Shown here: piece after piece, positions 24,222-32,097 of the stretch
Layout of the letters: each line of letters opens with the position of its first letter
How positions within the stretch are numbered: position 1 is the stretch's first letter
Assembly (NCBI GenBank): GCA_002281855.1
Contig: NCHQ01000017.1
Location: 58,768-122,767, forward strand
DNA from: Rhodospirillales bacterium 24-66-33
GTDB taxonomy: Bacteria; Pseudomonadota; Alphaproteobacteria; Reyranellales; Reyranellaceae
Length of the DNA: 64,000 nt
Direction: 5' to 3'
Program-made: the position numbers and the translations under genes
The notes under the pieces: model-generated
Told to the model about the DNA's origin: nothing
Database searches by the model: none
What the model saw: the letters and a program-made list of their open reading frames with translations, nothing else

Positions 24222-24269
24222 CTGGCGCTCCCTACGGGATTCGAACCCGTGTTTTAGCCTTGAGAGGGC
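24222..24269 (-). repeat. att copy 2: 3' fragment of tRNA-Glu(CTC)
   Basis: Identical over 48 bp to 11554-11601. It starts at the base after CCA and ends inside the anticodon stem. Bases further right do not form the missing 5' half of a tRNA, so the intact gene must lie elsewhere, by this geometry at the far right end of element 3. Confidence 0.9.
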
Positions 24270-24346
24270 AGAGAAAATTCCAATTACATCAATCGGTTAG
24301 ATAGTAAGTATCCCCGAATTCCCCCACCGCAGTAAGGCGCTGCTGT

Positions 24347-25144
24347 TCATTTTGAGGGATGCAGGAGGTTCCAGATCGTTTGGACAGTCCCTTTGTCCAC
24401 GCCAAGTGCGATGAACAGTCCGGCCGTCGCGGCTATTGTGAGGGCCGCCGCCCCCTTGCCCATGGCACCGGCATACGACTCTATGAACTTTTTTGCGGCA
24501 ATGACCGCGATTGACGAGCCGCTATCGAGCTCCCTCGCTGGGACCGCCTTTGGCTGGCGATTCAGAAACTCCCGCAGTTTCGAAAACTCTGCCAAGAGAA
24601 TCTTGGTATCCGATTCATACTCGCTCCGTCCGACCCAGAGCGCCGGCGGCGGTTGATTGTGGTGGCGCAGGTTGTCGTATTCGGCAGCCTCCTCTAGCGC
24701 GATCACCAACGTCGCAAGATGCTGCTTGGCTACGCCGTAGTCCGCCAGCTCTAGTCGGATTCGGATGCCATGTTCTCGCAGCAGTGTTCGCGCAGCCGCA
24801 CTACCACTTTGACCTACTGATAACGCTTTGCTGAGAGCGGGCTTTTGTGCGTGTCTCTCTTTAGCGACCTCATCATTTACTGATATTGGAGAGTGCTTAG
24901 AAATGTCGACAGGCAACATCCGTTTGAGAGCCGATGTGGCGTCGGCCGACATTTGGCGCCTGAGGAAAGCGGGTGTCTGGAGATCTTCAAGGAACGCATT
25001 GTCGATCGGGCGCAACTCCCGCCTGAGCGCGCCGACATGTATGGGTGGAAGTCTCTTCACGCCCGGGTCGCGGGTCTCCTCACTGGCTGCGGCTTTCTGA
25101 TCGTCTTGGATGTTACGTGGCTGGTCCGTCCCGGGCTCCGCCAT
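24347..25144 (-). CDS. C-terminally membrane-anchored protein at the prophage edge
   Basis: 265 residues: a disordered charged N-terminus (1-40), a central alpha-helical domain (LREHGIRIRLELADYGVAKQHLATLVIALEEAAEYDNLRHHNQPPPALWVGRSEYESDTKILLAEFSKLREFL), and a C-terminal hydrophobic segment (GAAALTIAATAGLFIALGV) followed by a short tail. GC content is lower than the neighbours. Located between the att core and integrase 3, where prophages often carry lysogenic-conversion or defence genes. Family not recognised. Confidence 0.65.
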   Translation of the reverse strand: MAEPGTDQPRNIQDDQKAAASEETRDPGVKRLPPIHVGALRRELRPIDNAFLEDLQTPAFLRRQMSADATSALKRMLPVDISKHSPISVNDEVAKERHAQKPALSKALSVGQSGSAAARTLLREHGIRIRLELADYGVAKQHLATLVIALEEAAEYDNLRHHNQPPPALWVGRSEYESDTKILLAEFSKLREFLNRQPKAVPARELDSGSSIAVIAAKKFIESYAGAMGKGAAALTIAATAGLFIALGVDKGTVQTIWNLLHPSK

Positions 25145-25171
25145 TTCGCTTTCTCCGAGTGAAAAGGCAGC

Positions 25172-26200
25172 CTATCGCCTGGTGCGTCCGCTTAACAGGT
25201 TGCCTGCATCCCGCCCCGGAATGGCGTCTGGCCGGACGTGCTGATACCGATGCAGGCTCCGCGGATCTTGCCAAACCCCGAGCAGGGCGGCGCGCTTGTC
25301 CGGGATGTTCGCAGCATCGGCGTCGGTCGCCAGCTTGTGTCTGCTCATGTGCGGGGTGTAGCGCACGCCGAGCTTGTCGGTCAGCGGCTTCAGCCACCCA
25401 TAGATGCCGCGGTTGGTCGACCAGGGGAACAGCCGGCCCATCTTCGCCGGGAGGTTCGCGAGCATGGCCACGATCACCGGCGAGATCTCTATGCTGGCCA
25501 TCTCGTCGCTCTTGCCGATTCGCACCCGCACCCGGCGCGCCTCGATGTCGATGTTGGGCCAGTCGACGCTCAGCAGGTGGCCGATGCGCAGGCCGGTCTC
25601 GTATACCATTGCCAGGAACAGGCGCTTGTAGGCGACCTGGACGTCCTTCTTCCGGCCGCGCTTGTTGGTGCGCTGTGTCTCGACATTCGCAATCAGCAGC
25701 GCCAAGTCGTCGTCGCGGGCCGGATCTCGGCTGGACTTCCGGCTGACCCAGAACTTCTCGATCCGCTGGTATTCGCACCATTTCTGCGCGGCCGCGTAGT
25801 GTAGCACCGAGGCGCCGGGACCGATGACGGCCCGGTTCTTGGTGGCATCCGAGCAGCCGGGCTTGAGTTCGTTCGCCGCCGCAACCAGGTGCGCATGGGT
25901 CAGCGTGCGGCAGTCGTCGACGTGGGAGAGGTGGGCGGCCAGGCGATCCAGGTGGCGCTCGTCGATCTTGGAAAGCCGGCGGAACGCCCGGTAGAAGCGC
26001 GCGGCGTCGGCGAAGCCTACCGCCTCACCGGCCCCGGGAACGCGCTGACGGGCCCGAGCGATGAGCCAGGCGTCTGCCCATTGCGCAGCATCCTTGCGAG
26101 CCGTCTTGCCTGTTGAGACCTCAAAGCGGCCTCCGGCGTCCGTCCCCCGGAGGTACCAGTACGGCCCCCGCTTTCCGGGAGGGAGGAGCTTGTGCGGCAT
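25172..26200 (-). CDS. int: Tyrosine recombinase (integrase of element 3)
   Basis: 342 residues from ATG 26200 with AAGGA 9 nt upstream. The N-terminus MPHKLLPPGKRGPYWYLRGTDAGGRFEVSTGKT is an arm-binding domain; catalytic residues are Arg in ETGLRIGHLLSVDW, Lys in VRIGKSDEMASIEI, HMSRHKLAT (His-x-x-Arg) and the Tyr in RSLHRYQHV. Its start overlaps the upstream excisionase-like ORF. Transcription runs toward the att core at 24222, about 0.9 kb away, with the membrane-protein gene in between. Confidence 0.92.
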   Translation of the reverse strand: MPHKLLPPGKRGPYWYLRGTDAGGRFEVSTGKTARKDAAQWADAWLIARARQRVPGAGEAVGFADAARFYRAFRRLSKIDERHLDRLAAHLSHVDDCRTLTHAHLVAAANELKPGCSDATKNRAVIGPGASVLHYAAAQKWCEYQRIEKFWVSRKSSRDPARDDDLALLIANVETQRTNKRGRKKDVQVAYKRLFLAMVYETGLRIGHLLSVDWPNIDIEARRVRVRIGKSDEMASIEISPVIVAMLANLPAKMGRLFPWSTNRGIYGWLKPLTDKLGVRYTPHMSRHKLATDADAANIPDKRAALLGVWQDPRSLHRYQHVRPDAIPGRDAGNLLSGRTRR

Positions 26201-26391
26201 GGCTGGCGTTCCTTAGCCTCGAGCTGATCCAGGTCGTCCTTGGTGAGGCGGGCGGCGCGCCCGTGGCCGATCGGTCGGATGTTGTGCGCCGCGAGCCGGG
26301 ATTTCAAGAAGCGGACGGACCATTGCAGGCGCTCGGCGGCCTGGGGGAGGGTAATGCGCCGATCGCCGGCGGTGCTGTCCTGGGCTGTCAT
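26017..26391 (-). CDS. Excisionase-like helix-turn-helix protein
   Basis: 124 residues from ATG 26391, overlapping the integrase start region by 184 bp in another frame. RRITLPQAAERLQWSVRFLKSRLAAHNIRPIGHGRAARLTKDDLDQLEA is an HTH_17/AlpA-type domain; the rest is basic and Gly/Ser rich, encoded inside the integrase gene. Overlap of xis with int is common. The start overlaps the stop of the 26388 gene (ATGA). Confidence 0.65.
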   Translation of the reverse strand: MTAQDSTAGDRRITLPQAAERLQWSVRFLKSRLAAHNIRPIGHGRAARLTKDDLDQLEAKERQPCRTSSSLPESGGRTGTSGGRTPEAALRSQQARRLARMLRNGQTPGSSLGPVSAFPGPVRR

Positions 26392-26708
26392 GGCGCGCCT
26401 CCCGAGGTCGTGCCGGCCGCTTCCTCGATCAGCGCATAGAGGTGCGGATAACGCGCCCGGATTTCCTCGAGGTCGGGATGTCGCCGTCGCCCGGCCATCG
26501 TCTCCGCGGCCTCCTCGATCAGATCGTGCAGGCGCGGGTAGCGCGCGCGGATCCGCTCGAGGTAACGGCCATTGTCCTGGCGCCAGCGATCGACCTCGGC
26601 CGGGCCCGTGGCGAAGGCGAGCGTCGCCACGGCCAGCAGACTCCACCGAACGGCGTTCGCCGCTGGATTGTGATGGTGAGGGGAAGCGCCCGTGCTATGA
26701 GGGCGCAT
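26388..26708 (-). CDS. Small membrane-anchored protein with duplicated RARYP motif
   Basis: About 106 residues from ATG 26708. A membrane helix (WSLLAVATLAFATG) is followed by two copies of a roughly 28-residue unit: ERIRARYPRLHDLIEEAA and EEIRARYPHLYALIEEAA. The ATG shares the bases CATG with the divergent 26707 gene, and no good ribosome binding site is seen, so GTG 26768 is an alternative start. Role unknown. Confidence 0.55.
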   Translation of the reverse strand: MRPHSTGASPHHHNPAANAVRWSLLAVATLAFATGPAEVDRWRQDNGRYLERIRARYPRLHDLIEEAAETMAGRRRHPDLEEIRARYPHLYALIEEAAGTTSGGAP

Positions 26709-27399
26709 GGCTAGCTTCAAGTATGATTGCCCACAACTGACGTGCAGGGCGCGCCAATCCGCGTTCACGACCGCCGCAGGGTGGTTTCATGCGAATAGCG
26801 GGTCCACGTATATCGCGGCACTCTGCCCAGTCTGTGCGATACCAACCATGTTCGTTATTGAGACGAGCCCGGCTGGGCAACAGGCGATCAACGCATTTCT
26901 TAGCTACGGTGGTGATCCCTTTGCGCCCTCCGCCGGCGGCCACTTGAGGTCGCAAGGTCTCGGTTCTGTGCGGATTGCGGCAACTGTTCCGGCGCCACCC
27001 AATCACAATGTGCCGGAGTTCGTGCCAGAAAACGTTGCGAGCGCGTTCCTGGAAGGTCTCAAAGCGCGAGACACGGGGATGCTTCCTTCGGCGGTCTACA
27101 ACCTTCGCAAGGCTCTCGAGCGCACTGTGCGAGACAAGAATCCGGCCGGGAGCGGTGGATTGAAGAATCGCATCAAAGAGCTCGAAAAATTGCAGATGCT
27201 TCCTACTACTCTCGTCGAGCTCGCTCACACCGTGCGCGCGGAAGGAAATGTCGAAGTCCATGAAGACGAGGACTGGTCCGCCGAGCAGGTTCAGGAGCTG
27301 ATCGACTTCACGGTCCTTCTGCTGACCTACCTTTACTCTCTCCCCGTGCGCATCGCCGCTATCGCCGAGCACCGTGGAAAGCCCGCGGCAGCACGATAA
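26707..27399 (+). CDS. DUF4145 domain protein with N-terminal zinc-ribbon-like region
   Basis: 230 residues from ATG 26707 (GAGGG upstream). N-terminal part has CPQLTC and later CPVC, a possible zinc ribbon. The C-terminal part FVPENVASAFLEGLKARDTGMLPSAVYNLRKALERTVRDK...LKNRIKELEKLQMLPTTLVELAHTVRAEGNVEVHED is DUF4145. The family is found alone or inside restriction and defence proteins; its activity is unknown. Its orientation opposite to the operon suggests independent expression in the lysogen. Confidence 0.75.
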   Translation: MASFKYDCPQLTCRARQSAFTTAAGWFHANSGSTYIAALCPVCAIPTMFVIETSPAGQQAINAFLSYGGDPFAPSAGGHLRSQGLGSVRIAATVPAPPNHNVPEFVPENVASAFLEGLKARDTGMLPSAVYNLRKALERTVRDKNPAGSGGLKNRIKELEKLQMLPTTLVELAHTVRAEGNVEVHEDEDWSAEQVQELIDFTVLLLTYLYSLPVRIAAIAEHRGKPAAAR

Positions 27400-27417
27400 G
27401 GTCACCATCATCGTCCC

Positions 27418-27660
27418 TCAGTCGATGAAGTAGCGCAGGTCGTAGGCGCGCGGACCGTCTGCCCGGGCGGGCGGGTGCTCCTGCAGCTCGCGCTCGAAGG
27501 CTGAGTTGTCGGCGTCTTTGTGGACGGCAACCCGGGTCACCAGCAGCTGGCATTCGACACCGCCCTCGGTGACGCCCCGCCAGACTCGAGCGGGCACCTT
27601 GCTGCCGTCGCGTGTCTCGACCGTGACGATCTGGTCGGTGTTCTCGATCATGATCTTCAT
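27418..27660 (-). CDS. Small phage protein, beta-rich
   Basis: 80 residues from ATG 27660, preceded by GGGAGGAAGGC, a strong ribosome binding site. NTDQIVTVETRDGSKVPARVWRGVTEGGVECQLLVTRVAV is beta-rich, and the tail ends DGPRAYDLRYFID. Last gene of the leftward early operon of element 3, just after the clamp. Family unknown. Confidence 0.65.
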   Translation of the reverse strand: MKIMIENTDQIVTVETRDGSKVPARVWRGVTEGGVECQLLVTRVAVHKDADNSAFERELQEHPPARADGPRAYDLRYFID

Positions 27661-27671
27661 GCCTTCCTCCC

Positions 27672-28787
27672 TCAAACGACCCGCATCGCCATGACGATCT
27701 GCAGCTCGCCGTCCTTCGGATCGGTCGAGCGGCGCAGCACGATCGGGCCGCCGGTGGTGAACTCGACGTCGACGTCGGGGCAGGCGAGGGCGTCGAGCGC
27801 GGCCGTCATGTAGCTGCAGTTGAAGCCGGTGAAGGACGGTTGCCCGGTCACCTGGATGTCGATCTCGTCGCTGATCTCGCCTTCGCCCTCGACCTTGCGG
27901 CTGAGCTCGGCGCTGGCCTTGTGGATCTGCATCCGGACGGCGCTCGTGCCGTCGCTCGCCAGGGTGGCGCAGCGTGCCACGGCGCCGGCGAGGGCGACCC
28001 GGCCGGCGCTGAACCGGCACTCGTTGTCGCGCGGGATGACGCGGTCGTAATCGGGGAAGGTCCCGTCGACCAGCCTGGTGTTGAACTCGACGTCGGTATG
28101 GGCCACCTGCAGCCGCGTCTCCGAGATCTCGAGCGTGAGCTCGTCCTGCTTCGCCTCCGTGGCGATGCGCAGCAGCTCCGGCACCGACTGGCGCGGCAGG
28201 ATGATGCCCGGCAGGTTCTCGGGCAGGGGCTTCGACGGCTCGACGATCGCCAGGCCGAGCCGGTGCCCGTCGGTCGCGACCAGGCCCAGCTTGCCGGCGC
28301 GGTCGTGGATGAAGATGCCGTTGAGGTAGTAGCGCGTCTGCTCGTCCGACTGCGCATGCGCCACCTGGCCGATCGCCCGCGCCAGCATGTCGCCGGCGAC
28401 CAGGATCTCGGTCGAAACCTCCTCCGGCTTCATCGCCGGGAAGTCGGCCGCGGGCAGGGTGAGCAGGGTCGCGCGGGCCCGGCCGGCGCGCATCACCAGC
28501 TTCTCCCCGGTCAGCTCGACTTCGATCTGTGTGCCGGCGGCCGTCGCCCGCACGAAGGCCAGCATGTTGGCAGCATCGGCCGTCGTCGTGCCGGTCTTGA
28601 GGGTCGAGGCGCCGCCGATCTCGATCGTCATCCAGCGGTCCATGTTGGTGGCGGCCAGCGAGACGCGACTCTTGTGCGCGGTGATGAGCACGTGCCCGAG
28701 GATCGGGACGGTGTTGCGCCGCTCGATGGTGCGTGTGGCCAGCGTGAGCGCGCGCAGCGCGGCGTCGCGTTCCATGGTGAACTTCAT
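27672..28787 (-). CDS. dnaN: DNA polymerase III beta sliding clamp (phage-encoded DnaN)
   Basis: 371 residues from ATG 28787 (ATGA overlap with the upstream gene). Three clamp folds are visible: MKFTMERDAALRALTLATRTIERRNTVPILGHVLI, then RAIGQVAHAQSDEQTRYYLNGIFIHD...LVATDGHRLGLAIV, then FPDYDRVIPRDNECRFSAGRVALAGAVARC, ending in VMAMRV. Length is that of bacterial DnaN. The chromosome must have its own, so this copy may load a phage-preferred polymerase or make replication less host dependent. It lies in the repressor-controlled leftward operon. Confidence 0.93.
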   Translation of the reverse strand: MKFTMERDAALRALTLATRTIERRNTVPILGHVLITAHKSRVSLAATNMDRWMTIEIGGASTLKTGTTTADAANMLAFVRATAAGTQIEVELTGEKLVMRAGRARATLLTLPAADFPAMKPEEVSTEILVAGDMLARAIGQVAHAQSDEQTRYYLNGIFIHDRAGKLGLVATDGHRLGLAIVEPSKPLPENLPGIILPRQSVPELLRIATEAKQDELTLEISETRLQVAHTDVEFNTRLVDGTFPDYDRVIPRDNECRFSAGRVALAGAVARCATLASDGTSAVRMQIHKASAELSRKVEGEGEISDEIDIQVTGQPSFTGFNCSYMTAALDALACPDVDVEFTTGGPIVLRRSTDPKDGELQIVMAMRVV

Positions 28788-29125
28788 CGATCGGCTCCGG
28801 TGGGAAGGGTGATGCGCGCCTTCATGTCGGCGGCCTTGAAGGGGCGGCGATAGGCCTCGACCAGGCAGAGCGCATGCTCGAAGCGGCCGCCGGCGACGTG
28901 GTGCGATGCCTCGCGATGCACCCAGGCGGTCAGCTCGTGGTCGAGGTGGAGCAGGGGCCAATCGAGGTCATTGCACCTGTCGTTGGTCCAATCGGTCTGG
29001 TTCTCGCTTGTCGCCCAGCGTTCGAACATCCGAGCGGCGTCTACGCGATCGTGCCGGCGAAGAGCAGAGCGCAGCGCGTCCAGATCGGCGTCGTCGATCT
29101 GCAGGTGGCCGGAGAACTCGGGCAC
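28784..29125 (-). CDS. Phage protein, unknown (113 aa)
   Basis: 113 residues. DDADLDALRSALRRHDRVDAARMFERWATSENQTDWTNDRCNDLDWPLLHLDHELTAWVHREASHHVAGGRFEHALCLVEAYRRP is helical with many His and Trp. ATGA overlap with the clamp gene indicates coupled translation and perhaps a replication role. Not recognised. Confidence 0.6.
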   Translation of the reverse strand: MPEFSGHLQIDDADLDALRSALRRHDRVDAARMFERWATSENQTDWTNDRCNDLDWPLLHLDHELTAWVHREASHHVAGGRFEHALCLVEAYRRPFKAADMKARITLPTGADR

Positions 29126-29127
29126 GG

Positions 29128-29400
29128 TCAGCTCCCTCGCTCATGTTCAGGCGCTGGCATCGGCGGCTTCGGATACTCCGGCGTCATCCCCAGAGCTTCT
29201 CGGCAGGCGACGCTGAAGGCCTCTCGGATGAAGGCGATGAACTGCTCCTTGAGCAGTCGGTCTTGCTGGACGAGGTTCAGCCGGATGCGCCCGAGCTCTG
29301 TGGCGCCGTCCATCGTGTCGAGCCGGGCGTGGTGAGCGACCCACCACTCGCCTTCGGCGCGGAGGGCAATGCGGCCGATTTCCTGCAGGGCCATCGTCAC
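29128..29400 (-). CDS. Phage protein, unknown (90 aa)
   Basis: 90 residues, helical in the middle (GATELGRIRLNLVQQDRLLKEQFIAFIREAFSVACREALGM), Pro-rich tail. The start overlaps the stop of the zinc-binding gene by four bases. Function unknown. Confidence 0.6.
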   Translation of the reverse strand: MTMALQEIGRIALRAEGEWWVAHHARLDTMDGATELGRIRLNLVQQDRLLKEQFIAFIREAFSVACREALGMTPEYPKPPMPAPEHERGS

Positions 29401-29699
29401 CCCTCCGTCCTGGCGAACAGGAGCGGCTCAGTGGTCGCCGGCGGATGGTTCTGTGCGATCCAAGCCTGGACCTGATGGGCGACGTCCAGATAGTCGCGGC
29501 TCGGCGTCATCGTCGCTTCCTGCCCGGGGCGATAGGCCCGCCAGACCTTGTCGCGCAGGTCCTTCGGCAGCATGTACCAGTGCATCCGGCAGCCCCACAT
29601 GGCGGGCGGCACCTGCTTCTCGCAGCCGGGCCAATGACAGTGATGCTCGCGGGTCTGTCCGGCCGACAGGACGTGTCGGACCTTGGGGTTAAACGTCAC
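29397..29699 (-). CDS. Small zinc-binding-like phage protein
   Basis: 100 residues. HHCHWPGCEKQVPPAMWGCRMHWYMLPKDLRDKVWRAYRPGQE has Cys/His ligands (C21, C26, C37 and nearby His) in the pattern of a small phage zinc protein with a MHWYMLP helix. A nucleic-acid role is possible. Overlaps both neighbours by four bases. Confidence 0.7.
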   Translation of the reverse strand: MTFNPKVRHVLSAGQTREHHCHWPGCEKQVPPAMWGCRMHWYMLPKDLRDKVWRAYRPGQEATMTPSRDYLDVAHQVQAWIAQNHPPATTEPLLFARTEG

Positions 29700-29998
29700 A
29701 GCGTGCCTCCCAGCCGGTGCAGGCCGGCGAGCTTCTTCGCCGCCGTGAAGTGCTGGTCGATCTCGGCGGCATCGAAGTTGCCGAGCAGCTGCTCGCGCGT
29801 GATACCGCCGCTCGAGGTGACGCAGGCCACGATAAGGTCGGCCATGCGCTTCACCTTCCGCCGCTCAGTTTCCGGTGGCGGCGGGCCGTAGAGGATCCTG
29901 TTGAGCGAGACGACCTCGGTCTTGCGGCCGACTCTCACCGTCACCGGTGTCTCGATCTCAGGCCCGCGCTGGGCCGCCATGTACTGGTCGAGGTTCAT
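29696..29998 (-). CDS. Small phage protein with possible HTH
   Basis: 100 residues. The segment RRKVKRMADLIVACVTSSGGITREQLLGNFDAAEIDQHFTAAKKLAGLHRL reads as a winged-helix or HTH region; an N-terminal strand pair (TPVTVRVGRKTEVVSLNRILYG) precedes it. The start overlaps the ParB stop. Unknown role. Confidence 0.6.
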   Translation of the reverse strand: MNLDQYMAAQRGPEIETPVTVRVGRKTEVVSLNRILYGPPPPETERRKVKRMADLIVACVTSSGGITREQLLGNFDAAEIDQHFTAAKKLAGLHRLGGTL

Positions 29999-31779
29999 GC
30001 CGCCTCCGATAGGTCGGAAACGGCGGGCTCATTCACGTCGTCCTCAACGCCGTCGTCTTCGTCGTCGTCCGACCTCGCAGCGTGTGCACGCTGAAGGACT
30101 TCCGGGATCTCCAGCCCCAGCGCGTTGTAGGCGAAGCGATGAGGTGCCTCCGGTGCCGTGTAGCGGCCGATCGAGATATGGATCGCCATCAACCGGCAGA
30201 ACATCTGATCGACCTGTTCCGGGCCCAGCTTGATCAGCCAGCTCAGCAGCTTGTCCTCGCCGTCGGCGGGCGCGTCGTAGGGTTCCCAGCCGTGCTCGTT
30301 CATGTCGAGGATGCCGGCGAGCTGGTCCTTCCACGGCCCCAGGTACTCGCTGGGATTGGTTTCCACATAGAGGCCATGGCCTAGCTCGCCGATGGCGCCA
30401 TACAGGAACAGCATCTGCGCGAGCTTAGGATGCGATGGCATCTGATCGAGAAGCTGCTCGCGGAATGCCTTAGCAGCCGATCCCACCTCACGCCCGAGCC
30501 GCTCCTCCCGCTCGTGTTCGGCGTCCTGATCGCGTTGCTCGTCGCTCTTGAGGGCCTTCGCTGCGAACGTCTCTCTCTGCACGACGCCCTTGAGAGCGAC
30601 CACCTCGTGGCTGCTGTCGTCGACATAGACCACGGCGGTGACGTCTTCGCGCGTGAGGCCGGGATGCCAGGTCGTCGGCTCGCGATCCTTCGTCCACGAG
30701 TAGATCGGATCGCCATTGTCTGCCCAGACAAAAGCGCCGGCCCGCGCCTTCTTGGGGGCGAAGCGGGCGCCGGGCCAGTCCTTCGCCAGCGAGCTGGCGA
30801 GGGCGGCTGCAGCTTCATCCTGAAGTCTCAGGAACAGATCCTTGTCGGTGAAGTGTTCCTCGCCGTCGTGTTCCACGATCTCGCCCGCGTAGAACTTGCG
30901 ATCGAAGGCGGCCCGCGAGACAGGAACGACCATGCTCTCCAGGTGATGGCGAACGTGGACGGCTGTGGTCCAATCGTGAACGACTATCTGTTTCTGCAGC
31001 TTCTGCGGCCAGGCGGCCAGCGACCGGGCGATCTCTATCTTCAGTTCGCCGGCCCTGAGCTTCTCCTTCAGGTCCGGCGCGAGGTTGCGCGCGATGCTGA
31101 TGCGCTGGGCGACGAAGCGGTCCGACATGCCGATCGCCTTCCCGATCGTGGTAGCGTTCCACTTCTTCGGATCCAGCTCCGCCAGGGCGAGGAACGCGTC
31201 GGCTTCCTCGATCGGCTTGATGTCGGCGCGCTGCAGGTTCTCGATGATGCGCAGCGCCCGGGTCGTCGCTTCATCGTCGCCCTCGCGGACCAGGCAGAGT
31301 GCTTCCGTCGCCTCGTTCAGCCGAAGGGCGCGGAAACGGCGTTCGCCGGCAACAATCTCGAAACGCCCGCCCTTGGGCCGCACGACGATGGGCTGCAGCA
31401 GGCCCTGCTCGGCGATCGAGGCGGCCAGCTGCGCGAGGGGTTCTTCCTCGAAGTCCTTGCGGGGATTGTCTGGCGACGGATCGATTTCGGTCAGGGGGAT
31501 CAACCGTGCGCCGATGTCGACGTCACCCCGAACGGCGTTCGGCGCCGGAGCAGCCGCCGCATCGCCGCCGAGCAGTCCCTCGACGGTCGTGCCCATGGCC
31601 GCGGCCAGGCTTACGGCCGACTCCATGTTGAGCGAGGCCTTGAGGCCGTTCCTGATCTTGCTGAGATCGCCCTTGTCGATCCCAGCGCGGCGGCCGAGCT
31701 CGGCGATGGTGACGGCCGGGTGAGCGGCGAGCCAGCTGACGACCGCTTTCTGCAGCGGCGCTTTGAACGTGTTGGCCAT
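29995..31779 (-). CDS. HTH-ParB fusion protein
   Basis: 594 residues. Residues 1-70 are an XRE-type helix-turn-helix (TIAELGRRAGIDKGDLSKIRNGLKASLNMES). Residues about 90-220 are a ParB/Spo0J N-domain with GLLQPIVVR (126-134), GERRFRA (145-151, CTP-binding box) and ENLQR (180-184), followed by the central HTH (WNATTIGKAIGMSDRFVAQRISIARNLAPDL). The long C-terminal part is alpha-helical with an acidic tail (ARSDDDEDDGVEDD). No ParA is encoded in the window, so it may spread on DNA as a CTP switch for transcription or replication rather than segregation. Lies in the leftward operon. Confidence 0.85.
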   Translation of the reverse strand: MANTFKAPLQKAVVSWLAAHPAVTIAELGRRAGIDKGDLSKIRNGLKASLNMESAVSLAAAMGTTVEGLLGGDAAAAPAPNAVRGDVDIGARLIPLTEIDPSPDNPRKDFEEEPLAQLAASIAEQGLLQPIVVRPKGGRFEIVAGERRFRALRLNEATEALCLVREGDDEATTRALRIIENLQRADIKPIEEADAFLALAELDPKKWNATTIGKAIGMSDRFVAQRISIARNLAPDLKEKLRAGELKIEIARSLAAWPQKLQKQIVVHDWTTAVHVRHHLESMVVPVSRAAFDRKFYAGEIVEHDGEEHFTDKDLFLRLQDEAAAALASSLAKDWPGARFAPKKARAGAFVWADNGDPIYSWTKDREPTTWHPGLTREDVTAVVYVDDSSHEVVALKGVVQRETFAAKALKSDEQRDQDAEHEREERLGREVGSAAKAFREQLLDQMPSHPKLAQMLFLYGAIGELGHGLYVETNPSEYLGPWKDQLAGILDMNEHGWEPYDAPADGEDKLLSWLIKLGPEQVDQMFCRLMAIHISIGRYTAPEAPHRFAYNALGLEIPEVLQRAHAARSDDDEDDGVEDDVNEPAVSDLSEAA

Positions 31780-31791
31780 GATGGATCCCTG

Positions 31792-32097
31792 TCAGTCTTC
31801 CGCAGCGGTGTGATGGGCGTGCAGGAAGCCGCGTGGCTGCGAGGCGCGCGGTTCCGGGTGTGGGGTGAGGGTGGGCGCGATCGGCGGGGCGCCCTGCAGG
31901 GGCAGGCCGGTGACGAGCCGCTTGATCTCGGCCAGGTGCCAGCCGATGCCGCGAAACTCGTGCGGCCAGGCGGTCGCCGTGAACGGCGTGCGCTTGCCGT
32001 CGCGATCGACATAGGCGGCCAGCGCACGGCCGTCGGGCAGGCGCGCCACCAGCTCGACGTCGCCGCCGGCGAAGGTGAGGCGCGGCCGCTCGGTCAC
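31792..32097 (-). CDS. Small phage protein, unknown (101 aa)
   Basis: 101 residues from GTG 32097, overlapping the upstream stop (GTGA). LTFAGGDVELVARLPDGRALAAYVDRDGKRTPFTATAWPHEFRGIGWHLAEIKRLVTGL is a beta sheet plus helix, then a Pro-rich disordered tail. Unknown. Confidence 0.55.
   Translation of the reverse strand: MTERPRLTFAGGDVELVARLPDGRALAAYVDRDGKRTPFTATAWPHEFRGIGWHLAEIKRLVTGLPLQGAPPIAPTLTPHPEPRASQPRGFLHAHHTAAED

Noticed and set aside
27840..28853. Plus-strand ORF (337 codons) opposite dnaN
   Set aside because: Antisense to a clear sliding clamp gene.
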